Part shown: in pieces, positions 7,917 to 16,054 of the stretch
Layout: every line of letters begins with the position of its first letter
Numbering within the stretch: position 1 is the stretch's first letter
Origin: JBJXHN01 sp046233135
GTDB lineage: Bacteria; Pseudomonadota; Alphaproteobacteria; Rhodospirillales; Rhodospirillaceae
Assembly (NCBI GenBank): GCA_046233135.1
Contig: JBJXHN010000001.1
Span: 558,001-622,000, forward strand
DNA: 64,000 nucleotides
Direction of reading: 5' to 3'
The notes under the pieces: model-generated
Databases searched by the model: none
The model's input: the letters and a program-made list of their open reading frames with translations, nothing else
Told to the model about the DNA's origin: nothing
Made by a program: the position numbers and the translations under genes

Positions 7917-7934
7917 GATAGATATACATCTATC
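7917..7934. promoter_or_regulatory. Operator-like palindrome in the divergent XRE control region
   Basis: GATAGAT-ATAC-ATCTATC is a perfect 7-bp inverted repeat centred on four bases. It lies 40 bases upstream of the minus-strand gene at 7877 and 116 bases upstream of the XRE gene. A second short palindrome, AGAC-GTAT-GTCT, is at 7986-7997, and a TCTATCG half-site recurs near 7960. The arrangement resembles the repressor operators of inovirus immunity regions. Binding by the XRE protein is inferred. Confidence 0.5.
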
Positions 7935-8049
7935 GACCTGGAGTGCATTACACGCGCGTCTATCGCCTTGTCAATAGGGGATATAAGACGTATGTCTAAC
8001 ACTATACCCAGCAGGCGAAGAGACGCTGGACGGACAAGGACCGGGAAAG

Positions 8050-8457
8050 ATGAGAGATTTCAACTGGTATTGCGATGCAGCGAAGACCCGCGCCGGCCTA
8101 CCGTCAGACGCAAAACTTGCTCGCGCCCTAGGAATTAAGCCCCCGACCGTTTCCCAAATGCGGGCAGGGAAAAGCCCTCCGAGCGCTGGAACAATGAAAA
8201 AGCTCGCTGATTTGGCGGGAGTTCCTGACGATCAAGCCGCCCTGGACTTGACCAGATGGCAGGCAGAACGGGACCCCAACGCTGCATGGATGGTCGCGAG
8301 CTTAGAGCGCCTTCTTCGCCACGCGGCGATCCCTGCCCTTCTCGCATTAATGGTGCTTTCCCCCGCGGAAACGAAAGCCGCACAAGTAAACGGGTCTTTA
8401 GTTGAAAGTATACATTATGCGACAATAGGAAGCACCCAGCCGGAGCTAAGCTTCTGA
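8050..8457 (+). CDS. XRE-family regulator (DUF3693-like) running across attR
   Basis: A 135-residue protein. Residues 1-65 hold a helix-turn-helix (SDAKLARALGIKPPTVSQMR with GTMKKLADLAGV). A C-terminal hydrophobic helix follows (AIPALLALMVLSPAE, about 98-112). Short XRE proteins with a C-terminal membrane helix are common as control proteins of filamentous phages. The dif core lies inside its last codons, so the final residues after ATI are read from chromosomal DNA. In the circular phage the frame would continue into the 43-bp repeat and stop at 335-337. It is likely the immunity repressor or a co-regulator. Confidence 0.8.
   Translation: MRDFNWYCDAAKTRAGLPSDAKLARALGIKPPTVSQMRAGKSPPSAGTMKKLADLAGVPDDQAALDLTRWQAERDPNAAWMVASLERLLRHAAIPALLALMVLSPAETKAAQVNGSLVESIHYATIGSTQPELSF
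8409..8426. other. attR: dif core copy at the right phage end
   Basis: TATACATTATGCGACAAT is identical to 265-282. The bases to its left (GTTGAAAG) do not resemble a XerD arm, so this site keeps a good XerC arm and spacer but only a poor XerD arm. That is expected for the phage-derived half-site. The chromosome resumes to its right. Confidence 0.85.
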
Positions 8458-8458
8458 T

Positions 8459-9541
8459 CTAAATGACCTTTCTCATGGATGTGGGCGGGATATCGAGCTT
8501 CCCAGCGTCCTGTCCCTGCCCGCTATTGTCCTGGCGCTGATCGTCCATGCCGGTGCCGTCGCTCCCGATCAGATCGGGCAGCAAGATGATCACCCGGCTG
8601 CCTTGGGCTGGCGCGCTATGGATCTCCAGCGTGCCGCCCAGGGCCGAAACCAGCGCAGCCTTCAACGGCAGCCCGAGCCCCGCGCCCTGGGCCGGCAAAC
8701 GGGCGATGCGGTGATCTCTGTCGGAAACGCCGCCCAGAACCAGGGCGTCCCGGATCTGCTCCTCAGTCATGCCCGGGCCGGTGTCAACGATCCGCAACCC
8801 GGCACCGCCATCGGGCAGGGCAAGGGTGCTGACCGTAACGCGCCCTGCCCTATGGTTATGTTTGATGCCGTTGCCGATCAGATGAATCAGGATCTGCCGC
8901 AAGCGCCGACGGTCCGTCACCACGCGCACCGGCGGCCCGTCGATCACCACCAGAACGCCCCGGGAATCCGCCTGGGCTTCCGTGACGTCACGGGCAAAGG
9001 CGATCTCGGTCGCCAGATCTACGGTTTCCGGGGTCAGAACCAAGTCGCCAGCTTCAATCCGCGACAGATCCAGCAGATCCTCAACCATCTCCAGCATCAT
9101 CAGGCCTGAAAGGTGAATGTCTCGGGTATAATCCTTGTATTTTCGGTTGGTTATCGGCCCGAATACCTCGCGGCGCATCACTTCGGAACAGCCGATAATG
9201 GCGTTCAGCGGCGTTCGCAGTTCATGGCTCATGTGAGCCAGAAAGCGCGTCTTGACACGGTCCGCCTCCTCTGCCCTCTCCTTCTCCCGTTGATATTCCA
9301 GGAAAAGCTGCCTCATTTCCTGCAAACGGCGAACAACGAACCAAGCCAGAAGCAGCGCCAAAATTGGCGAAAAAAGGATCACTTCGTCCAGTTCATAGGT
9401 TTCGTGCGTGCGTGACCATTCCTCGACACGTTCGAAGAAATCGAAGCGCGCAAACAACGCCAGCGCAAGACCGCTGATGGCCAGGCAGACAGCACCGTCG
9501 CGAATGGACCTCTTTGTCCAAAGAGTCATAGCCTTATCCAC
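8459..9541 (-). CDS. Membrane sensor histidine kinase
   Basis: A 360-residue kinase with two N-terminal membrane helices (AVCLAISGLALALFARF and VILFSPILALLLAWFVV) separated by a short loop of about 25 residues. A HisKA domain follows with the phospho-acceptor His in FLAHMSHELRTPLNAIIG, then a HATPase domain (N box LIHLIGNGIKHN, G1 DTGPGMTEEQ, G2 GAGLGLPL). No dedicated sensory domain is seen, so it may sense within the membrane. GTG 9541 has GGAGG upstream at a proper distance. No response regulator is adjacent, so it is an orphan kinase. It ends just outside the prophage. Confidence 0.9.
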   Translation of the reverse strand: MDKAMTLWTKRSIRDGAVCLAISGLALALFARFDFFERVEEWSRTHETYELDEVILFSPILALLLAWFVVRRLQEMRQLFLEYQREKERAEEADRVKTRFLAHMSHELRTPLNAIIGCSEVMRREVFGPITNRKYKDYTRDIHLSGLMMLEMVEDLLDLSRIEAGDLVLTPETVDLATEIAFARDVTEAQADSRGVLVVIDGPPVRVVTDRRRLRQILIHLIGNGIKHNHRAGRVTVSTLALPDGGAGLRIVDTGPGMTEEQIRDALVLGGVSDRDHRIARLPAQGAGLGLPLKAALVSALGGTLEIHSAPAQGSRVIILLPDLIGSDGTGMDDQRQDNSGQGQDAGKLDIPPTSMRKVI

Positions 9542-9682
9542 AGTTCGCCTCCGTTGGAATGGAGGAAAAGCACTGCCCCGAACCCTATATGAGACAGGTC
9601 GGCCTCGCAGGGAAAGGGCAGAGGCTGAAAAGTTCCGCTCCCCGCCCTTTCCCTTCCCCGGTTCCGGCAGAAGGCTTTGTCC

Positions 9683-11845
9683 CTATCCCTTGTAGGCCAA
9701 GCGTAAGTTCCCCCAATGCCTGTTGTTCACGGTGATCGGCACATCCACTTCCTTGAGGAAAACGATCCGGCCGCCGCCCATGTCGCGATCGTATGTCTGG
9801 AAAAAGGCCGGAGAGCGGTTATGAGCGGCCAGCAGCCCTGCCCTGTCGTCGAAGATGCGGCGATTGCGACTGTTGGCCATATTCCAGGCGACATCTCCCG
9901 GCTTTTGCGGCTTGCTGTACGGGGTGTTGTGGGTCGGCAGATACGCGTTCCGGTCCAAAGCCGCGCAGAAGACGATCGACGGATCCTGCTGCATCGTCCG
10001 TTCCTGGATCGCCGGCAGGACGCTGTCGGTGAAGTCTGTAAAGGCGGTCAGCACTTGCGGTGGATTGGTGTCCGGGATCGGCCGGTATGACTCGTCGAAC
10101 AGGGCGGCCTCGGTGATACGGCCGCTCTTCAGGGCCGTCTTGAAGGCCCCTTCGATATCCCGTGCCGCCGCCTGGCAAAGACCGGCCATCTGGTCATCCC
10201 GGTCCTTGTGGTCCACCAGAAGTGCCCGGAGAAGGCTTTCCTGGGTGGCCGGCAGAGGCAGGAACTGGATATGCAGTGCTCCGCTGGAAGGCATCAGGGC
10301 CTGGGCGGCGATCTGCCCGACCTTGGGGAAATCCAGGGTGATCGGCGTGCCCATGGGCAGCTTTTCCGGCTGGTGGCCGCTGCGGGGGCGGATAAGCGCG
10401 CCAGCCAGGGACAAATCGACAATCTTCTGGGGGGTGCGCCGGCCTCCGGACAGTACCAGCTCCGCATCCATGGCCACCGGTACCCGGATGTGATCGGATT
10501 TCACCGTGGAGGTGCCGACGATCCCCATGATCCGGTCCCGCAGCATCACCATGTCACTGTTCAGTGCCCCGGACATGTCCGCCAAGGTCAAGGCCGCGGT
10601 ATTGTTCTCCACCGCCTGCCGGGCGATTTCGCCCATGCGACCGGCCAGCGACGTGGCGCCGTCGGCCGCGCCGGCCATGCAGCGGGCAATCTCGCTGGAA
10701 GCAGCCTGCTGTTCGCTGGTGGCGTGGCGGATCTCATCGGCCGCCTCGTCCATCGAGCCGATGGCCGTCCCCACCTGGCCTATGGTGTCCACCGTGGAGG
10801 CCGTGCCGTTGCGGATGGCTTCGACCTGGGCGGAAACATCGGCAATGCTCGCTTCGGTCTGGGCGGCGAGGGTTTTTACCTCTCCGGCCACCACGGCGAA
10901 GCCTTTCCCGGCCTCCCCTGCCCGCGCCGCCTCGATGGTGGCATTCAGGGACAAAAGCTTGGTCTGAGAAGCAATCGTGCGGATCAGCTTCACCACATTG
11001 GCGATCTGAGAAGCCGCCTCCTCCAGCCGCTCCACCGATGCCTGGGCATCCTTCGCCCGGGCACCCACACTTTCGGAGATCTTGGCGGCGTGGCTCATGT
11101 GGGTGCCGATGGTGGTGGCGCTGGTTTCCATTTCAGTGGCCGAGGACGCAATGGTCTGGACCTCGCCGCTGACCTTCTCCGCCGTTTCGGCCAGTTCGGA
11201 CACGATGGTCTCCAGATCCTGGGAGCGCTGGGCCACCTGGCGGGCGATCTGGTTGAAACGGGCGGCCTTGTGGGCGATCTCGCCGACCGTATTGGTGGCC
11301 TCCCGCTCCAGCATGTCCGAGATCGTCAGGATCTCGTTTTTCACCGCATTGACCGCCCCCAGGCGCACATAGGCGTCCAGCGACATGGACATGTCGAACA
11401 GCAGGCCACGCAGCAGGGCGGCGATGTCGGCATGGGCATCGGCAGGCTTGCGGTGGCTTTCCAGGATCGCCCCGATCATGCTTTCGGCCATGCGCAGATA
11501 GCCGCCCAGATACCATTCGGGGCTGAGGCCGATCCGTTCATGGGCCGCGCCGATCCGTTCTGTCCGCGCCTTGAACTCGGGGCTGGTCACGGACTCGAAC
11601 ATGGCGAGCCAATGGGCGGCCTGGGCCTTTTTCAGGCGATCCACACCGCCGGCGCTGGCGATCAGGGACGCCAGGGTCGGAATGTCACCCACATGATCGT
11701 AAAAGGCACCCAGAAATTCGGGAAGACGCGGCGCCATCTTCTGACCAACGGCCCGAAGCCTGGAAAGCGCTGCTTCATCCAGCCCGAAGAACTGTTGCAT
11801 ATCGGACCGTTCCGCCACGAAGACCGCCGGTGAAGCATCCAACAT
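9683..11845 (-). CDS. Globin-coupled methyl-accepting chemotaxis receptor with PilZ domain
   Basis: About 720 residues with no membrane helix. The N-terminus is a protoglobin sensor (FYDHVGDIPTLASLIASAGG then KKAQAAHWLAMF, where the His fits the proximal heme ligand of HemAT-type proteins). The middle is a chemoreceptor signalling domain with the hairpin tip around IRTIASQTKLLSLNATIEAARAGEAGKGFAVVAGEVKTLA. A PilZ-like beta domain follows (HIRVPVAMDAELVL, VDLSLAGALI), and a C-terminal segment ends NNRHWGNLRLAYKG. Oxygen binding would signal to CheA, and PilZ suggests modulation by cyclic di-GMP. ATG 11845 has GGAGG eight bases upstream; a longer frame to 11923 lacks one. Confidence 0.9.
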   Translation of the reverse strand: MLDASPAVFVAERSDMQQFFGLDEAALSRLRAVGQKMAPRLPEFLGAFYDHVGDIPTLASLIASAGGVDRLKKAQAAHWLAMFESVTSPEFKARTERIGAAHERIGLSPEWYLGGYLRMAESMIGAILESHRKPADAHADIAALLRGLLFDMSMSLDAYVRLGAVNAVKNEILTISDMLEREATNTVGEIAHKAARFNQIARQVAQRSQDLETIVSELAETAEKVSGEVQTIASSATEMETSATTIGTHMSHAAKISESVGARAKDAQASVERLEEAASQIANVVKLIRTIASQTKLLSLNATIEAARAGEAGKGFAVVAGEVKTLAAQTEASIADVSAQVEAIRNGTASTVDTIGQVGTAIGSMDEAADEIRHATSEQQAASSEIARCMAGAADGATSLAGRMGEIARQAVENNTAALTLADMSGALNSDMVMLRDRIMGIVGTSTVKSDHIRVPVAMDAELVLSGGRRTPQKIVDLSLAGALIRPRSGHQPEKLPMGTPITLDFPKVGQIAAQALMPSSGALHIQFLPLPATQESLLRALLVDHKDRDDQMAGLCQAAARDIEGAFKTALKSGRITEAALFDESYRPIPDTNPPQVLTAFTDFTDSVLPAIQERTMQQDPSIVFCAALDRNAYLPTHNTPYSKPQKPGDVAWNMANSRNRRIFDDRAGLLAAHNRSPAFFQTYDRDMGGGRIVFLKEVDVPITVNNRHWGNLRLAYKG

Positions 11846-12562
11846 TCCCGTATCCTCCAGTAGTCGGGCTGGTTCATGCGATGGAGTGGAGGAATAACCA
11901 CACCCAGAATCCAGCCTTTGCAACAGGCTATCACCGCTTACACACCAAACGGATATAGTCCATTAGTATGTATATACCATGCAGCATCCTCGCGTTGTCG
12001 ATCGTATGCAACATATTTTTTCAGGGGGAATGAGAGTGACCCACAGCATTTTGAAGGTTATCCCTCTGCACGCAGCCACCAGCCCCCGGTCTTGAAAGGC
12101 AAGGTTTCTGCAGTCCTTCGCAAGGGTCGGCTTAACGGCGTTCGCGCCGGAAGGGATCGCCGGGTCACCCGGAAGCGTCCATATAGACTGTCCAGATGTA
12201 TATACCAAAAGGTGCTTCTGTCACCTGAAGCCGCTTAGAGCGGGTGGGAGATGCTGCGGCAGAGTCAGCGAAGGCGGGCGAATCGGCACCAAGGTGGGAG
12301 GCCGTGAGGCCATGCGAATGGACTGCTTCAGGCGCGTTCCTGCTCCCCTGCCCTTTCCCGAAAAACCCTCGGCAACGTCAAATAGGTGTAGTTAGGAAAA
12401 TAACGGCTTCTCACTCGGTGAGCATTAGACATAAATAAGAAAAATACCTTATGAAAATTGTGTATATGTTCCAAAAAGCCTGGGTATAGATGTTGGATTT
12501 GGCCGGTTTCGTGCTAGGTTTTCTTGTGAGTATTGTGGTGTGCAGGAGCAGGAGTAAGCCGC
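11846..12562. other. Intergenic region with no convincing gene
   Basis: Over 700 bases without a supported gene; the open frames here lack ribosome sites and family features. Two imperfect copies of a motif containing ATGTATATACCA (about 11950-11979 and 12178-12207) are spaced some 230 bases apart. The stretch 12380-12500 is AT-rich and probably carries the promoter of the oxygenase operon that begins at 12563. Confidence 0.5.
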
Positions 12563-13783
12563 GTGCGAATGTTCCCGTCGATCAAGTCCGAGCCCATGCC
12601 GATGGACCCTGCCGACATACCCGACGCCTACCGCGAGGGACATGGACGAGCGGTTCTCGTCGATCGCGCCCTGGCCGACCGCTATGTGGCAACCACCCGG
12701 GTCGGGGATCCCGAAGCCGATGCGGTGGTTGCCGAACTGTCCCGGCACGGCCCGGCAAAAAGCCGGGAGTGGATCCAGCAAGGGATCGATATCGGCCCTT
12801 CCGGACTGGGCGAGGCGCCGGAGATCGTTCGCTCCTTTTTCGCCGATATCGATCCGGTTCCTGCCTGGTTCGATGAAAACCGGGTCCTGCCCGGCTGCCG
12901 CGCCTTTCACCGGAACTCGGAGATGTTCATCGGCGCCTTTGTCGCCGCCGTGCTGATCGAAGGGTTTTCCACGCTGATCAGCCAGTCATTCTGCATCACC
13001 GGCCGCATCGTCGATCAGGGGGTTCGCAGGCTGAAGCAGAACAACCGCCAACTGGTGGAGATCTTCCTCCCCGGTGGATTGGACCGGCAAGGGGACGGCT
13101 GGAAACTGTCGGTGCGCATTCGCCTGGTCCATGCCCGGGTGCGCCAGCTGCTGGCCCGGGCAGAGGAATGGGACGAGGCAGCCTGGGGCGTGCCCATCAG
13201 CACCGCCCATATGGCCTATGCCACAGCCGCCTTCTCGGGCTTGCTGCTGAAGCGCGCGGCCATGCTGGGGGTCACCCTGTCGCCGGAGGAACAGGATTCC
13301 TTCATGATGATCTGGCGGTATGCCGGCCATCTGATGGGAGTGCCGGAGGACCTGCTGTCGACCAGCATGGCCGAAGCCCTGCATCTGCAAAGGGTCGGCG
13401 GCATGTGCGAGCCGCCACCGACCCTTGAATCCAAGATCCTCGCCAATGGCCTGATCAACTCCGCCCCGATCGTCGCCGGGATTGCCAAGCCGGGTCCCAG
13501 GAAGCGACTGGCGCGCAGGATCTATCGCATCTCGCGGGCCATGATCGGCGATCCCCTGGCCGACCAGCTGAATTATCCGAAAATGACCACCACCGGCACC
13601 CTGGCAGCCTTGCGGCTGAAAAACGGGGCGGAGCGGATCCTGTTCGGGATGGCCCCGACCCTGGGCGCCCGGCGTCGGGCCAGCCAGTTCCAGACTATGC
13701 TGGATGTATCGCTCTATACGGAAGAGGGGATCCGCTATCGCATGCCCGAACATGTCCACGCGGAAAAGGATGAACAGCTGTGA
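12563..13783 (+). CDS. MpaB/Lcp-type oxygenase (DUF2236 family)
   Basis: About 406 residues. The central part (FDENRVLPGCRAFHRNSEMFIGAFVAAVLIEGFSTL, then RIRLVHARVRQLL, then WGVPISTAHMAYATAAFSG) matches the all-helical heme fold shared by latex clearing protein Lcp and the fungal oxygenase MpaB. Both cleave carbon-carbon double bonds in isoprenoid chains. The His in RIRLVHARVR and that in ISTAHMA are candidate heme or substrate residues. GTG 12563 has GGAG eight bases before it; ATG 12569 and later ATGs are alternatives. The stop overlaps the sulfotransferase start (GTGA). No signal peptide is evident. The substrate is unknown. Confidence 0.82.
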   Translation: MRMFPSIKSEPMPMDPADIPDAYREGHGRAVLVDRALADRYVATTRVGDPEADAVVAELSRHGPAKSREWIQQGIDIGPSGLGEAPEIVRSFFADIDPVPAWFDENRVLPGCRAFHRNSEMFIGAFVAAVLIEGFSTLISQSFCITGRIVDQGVRRLKQNNRQLVEIFLPGGLDRQGDGWKLSVRIRLVHARVRQLLARAEEWDEAAWGVPISTAHMAYATAAFSGLLLKRAAMLGVTLSPEEQDSFMMIWRYAGHLMGVPEDLLSTSMAEALHLQRVGGMCEPPPTLESKILANGLINSAPIVAGIAKPGPRKRLARRIYRISRAMIGDPLADQLNYPKMTTTGTLAALRLKNGAERILFGMAPTLGARRRASQFQTMLDVSLYTEEGIRYRMPEHVHAEKDEQL

Positions 13784-14862
13784 GCGGCTTTCCCTCTTCT
13801 CCTCCCTCGCTTTCCCCCTCATCGCCGCGCGGGCTGACGATCCCGCCCGTCCTGATCCTCAGCACGGGGCGCTGCGGCTCGACCATGATCTCCGACCTGC
13901 TGAACCGTCACCCCCGGGTTCTCAGCCTGTCGGAGTTTTTCGTTCCCCTGGGGCAGGACGGCTTCGCCTGGAACCGCCCGGATGGGGAACGCATGTGGCG
14001 CACCCTGACACGGCAGAGCCCCGGGCTGCATGCCATGCTGAAGGACGGCGAGCTGGTCGACGAGTGCCTGTACCGCCATGACGCGCCGGGGGCACGCTAC
14101 CGCCCGGAAACCATGCCGCCGATCATGGCCGTCACCCTGCCCCACCTTTCGGACAAGCCCGAAGCCTTGCTGGACGAGCTGGAGCCGCTGATCCGAGCCC
14201 GTCCGCATATGCCGCTAGGCAACCACTATCGGGCATTGTTCGACGATCTGGCCGGCAAGCTGGGAAAAAGCGTGTGGGTGGAACGCTCCGGCGGCACCTT
14301 GATGCATGCCGCCAAGCTGATCCGGATGTTCCCGGAAGCCCGCGTGATTCACGTCTACCGGGACGGGCGAGACACAGCCATGTCCATGAGCCGCCACCAC
14401 AATTTCAAGGTCCTGGTGGGGGCGATCCTGCGCTGCCGGCGGTTGGGCATCGACGTGCGGCGCAGCTTTCGCGCCACGAGGGGGAGGCCATTGGACGTGG
14501 TGCTGCAAAACCTGACCTTCCGGCTGCTGGACAGCAAGAAAACCGCCGCGCTGCCGCGCCTGGAGGATTTCGGCGCCTTCTGGAGCGACCTGATCACGGT
14601 CGGCCTCGAGTGTTTCGCCGACCTGCCGAAGCATCAGTTGCTGAACGTGCGCTTCGAGGACGTCCAGGCGGCCCCCAGGGAGCAGCTGCGCTCCCTGATC
14701 CGTTTCATCGCCCCGTCCCTGGAGGACGAAGCCTGGCTGAACGAGGTTTCGGCCATTCCCCGCCCTGCCCGCTCCCGCTTCCGGGATCTGCCGGACGCGC
14801 AGCAGGCGGCCCTGACCAAAGCCTGCGCGCCGGGTCTCGAAAAGCTGGGATATGCCCTATGA
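13780..14862 (+). CDS. Sulfotransferase
   Basis: A 360-residue protein. The 5'-phosphosulfate loop is LILSTGRCGSTMISDLLNRH (residues about 25-44) and the 3'-phosphate motif is IHVYRDGRDTAMSMSRHHNF (about 189-208). Both are characteristic of PAPS-dependent sulfotransferases. It starts with GTG overlapping the stop of the oxygenase by four bases and overlaps the next gene by ATGA, so the three genes are translationally coupled. The acceptor is unknown. From context it may sulfate an oxidised lipid or terpenoid made by the neighbours, which is inference. Confidence 0.85.
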   Translation: MSGFPSSPPSLSPSSPRGLTIPPVLILSTGRCGSTMISDLLNRHPRVLSLSEFFVPLGQDGFAWNRPDGERMWRTLTRQSPGLHAMLKDGELVDECLYRHDAPGARYRPETMPPIMAVTLPHLSDKPEALLDELEPLIRARPHMPLGNHYRALFDDLAGKLGKSVWVERSGGTLMHAAKLIRMFPEARVIHVYRDGRDTAMSMSRHHNFKVLVGAILRCRRLGIDVRRSFRATRGRPLDVVLQNLTFRLLDSKKTAALPRLEDFGAFWSDLITVGLECFADLPKHQLLNVRFEDVQAAPREQLRSLIRFIAPSLEDEAWLNEVSAIPRPARSRFRDLPDAQQAALTKACAPGLEKLGYAL

Positions 14863-15887
14863 CGCCCCTGTCCCCGTCCCCATCAGGCTGCCCGATCTCT
14901 TCCGCCGACCGTGAAGAATTGCTGGCGATCTGCGAGCGAACCTTCCAGAATCCCCGCGCCGACGGCACCCTGCCCCGCCAGTTTCATGCCAAGACCCACG
15001 CCTGCCTGCGCGGAACGCTGCGGATCGACCCGCCGGACGATCCAGTCCTGCGGCACGGCCTGTTTGCCCGGGCTGGCACCTATCCTGCCCTGACCCGCTT
15101 TTCCAATTCCTTTTTCGGCCGCGATGACCACCCGGATATACGCGGGCTGGCGATCAAGCTGAACGGGGTCCCGGGCGACGTCTGCGAGGGCGCTCCGCCG
15201 GGACAGCACGATTTCGTGCTGATGAGCGAGCCCGTCGGCCCCGCCCGGGATGCGGCTGAAGCCTTGAACCTGTTCCGCGCCCTGGGCGGGATCCGGCGGA
15301 TCTCCCTGCTGTCCGTCCTGGCGCCGCGCTATCTGATGCCCAGCCTTTGGCCCTGGCGTATCCGCTGGCGGTATCTGGCTTTTCTGAACCAGTCGGGATT
15401 GCGCCATCTGCTAGGGCATGACCTGGCCCAGACCTCCTATTATAGCGTGACTCCCTATCGCCTGGGTGAGGATGCGATGAAGGTGGTGGTGCGTCCGGAT
15501 GCCGCGGCCAAGGCCAGATCTCCGACGCGGGGCAAGGACTTCTGCGCCCGGCTGCAAGCAGCCCTGGAAGCGGGACCGATCCGTTTTGAGGTTTGTGTTC
15601 AGCCCCGGACCTTCGACAGCGACCCCATAGAGGACGCGCGCGTGGCCTGGAAAAGCCCGATCCGGCAAGTCGGAGTCCTGGAGATTCCGCCGCAGGACGT
15701 GGCCGCAACCATCCCTCTGGGCGAGAGTTTGGCGTTCAGTCCCTGGAACGCCCTGTCCGCCCACGCTCCGCTGGGCTCGATCAATGTCCTGCGGCAGGCG
15801 GCCTATGCGGCATCGGCACGGAACAGGTGCGCAAACGCCGTACCTCCGGCCCACGCCTGGGTGGGCGAGCCGGAGGATCACGGTTGA
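14859..15887 (+). CDS. Catalase-fold heme protein
   Basis: A 342-residue protein with the shortened catalase-like core. QFHAKTHACLRGTLRI (about residues 38-53) holds the distal His segment. LTRFSNSFFGRDDHPDIRGLAIKLNG carries the catalase RFS and D-xRG-A-K signature in altered form. True catalases are about 480 residues or more; short relatives such as allene oxide synthase act on fatty-acid hydroperoxides. The start overlaps the sulfotransferase stop. Together with the MpaB-like oxygenase this suggests oxidation and rearrangement of a lipid. Classical peroxide dismutation is less likely. Confidence 0.78.
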   Translation: MTPLSPSPSGCPISSADREELLAICERTFQNPRADGTLPRQFHAKTHACLRGTLRIDPPDDPVLRHGLFARAGTYPALTRFSNSFFGRDDHPDIRGLAIKLNGVPGDVCEGAPPGQHDFVLMSEPVGPARDAAEALNLFRALGGIRRISLLSVLAPRYLMPSLWPWRIRWRYLAFLNQSGLRHLLGHDLAQTSYYSVTPYRLGEDAMKVVVRPDAAAKARSPTRGKDFCARLQAALEAGPIRFEVCVQPRTFDSDPIEDARVAWKSPIRQVGVLEIPPQDVAATIPLGESLAFSPWNALSAHAPLGSINVLRQAAYAASARNRCANAVPPAHAWVGEPEDHG

Positions 15888-15900
15888 TCGCGAACAGAAT

Positions 15901-16009
15901 CTAGTGCACTGACTCATTCAGATGACTCAGTGGTCAGTGCACTAGCCCTTTGTTTATGCATCAACTTTCCAGACTTCGGCTGACGCCTCCGTTTGGGTCG
16001 ATGCACTAG
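15901..16009 (+). repeat. 109-bp CTAG-ended repeat, copy 1
   Basis: Starts CTAGTGCACTGACTCATTC and ends GGGTCGATGCACTAG. The first 45 bases form a hairpin (CTAGTGCACTGAC with GTCAGTGCACTAG), and the ends are inverted repeats of each other (CTAGTGCA/TGCACTAG). The core TTTATGCATCAACTTTCC recurs in all four copies. There is no coding potential. CTAG at both ends could be a target duplication of the kind made by IS5-family transposases, so it may be a miniature element; this is inference. Confidence 0.85.
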
Positions 16010-16037
16010 GGTGTAAGGCATTGGTATCCTTACACCC
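16009..16037. terminator. 10-bp hairpin between convergent genes
   Basis: GGGTGTAAGG (16009-16018) pairs with CCTTACACCC (16028-16037) across a nine-base loop. It lies between the end of the catalase-like gene with its repeat and the end of the ornithine decarboxylase gene. No long T run follows on either strand, so it is a probable rather than classical terminator. Confidence 0.5.
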
Positions 16038-16054
16038 TTCCGCAAGTCAGCAGC

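Larger units (their letters stand above)
283..8426. mobile_element. Inovirus (filamentous phage) prophage integrated at dif
   Basis: About 8.1 kb lies between two copies of an 18-base dif core (265-282 and 8409-8426). Inside, on the minus strand, is a typical filamentous phage module: Rep initiator, ssDNA-binding protein, short hydrophobic coat proteins, a signal-peptide major coat protein, a long pIII-like tip protein, a pVI-like protein and a Zot/pI ATPase. No integrase is present, which fits a phage using host XerC/XerD. The size and order match Xer-integrated inoviruses of the CTXphi type. Several genes are far more AT-rich (for example 2934-4385) than the flanking chromosome. No inactivating lesion is visible, so the prophage may be functional. 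Confidence 0.92.

Noticed and set aside
283..8426. CRISPR array or tRNA gene as the phage target
   Set aside because: No spaced repeats or tRNA-like cloverleaf are seen; the target is dif.
10208..11833. Long plus-strand open frame of 541 codons
   Set aside because: It is antisense to the chemotaxis receptor, in GC-rich DNA where mirror frames are long, and its Gly/His/Arg-rich product has no domain.
14274..15887. 537-codon version of the catalase-like gene
   Set aside because: Its first 195 codons are out of frame over the sulfotransferase gene; the real start is the overlapping ATG at 14859.
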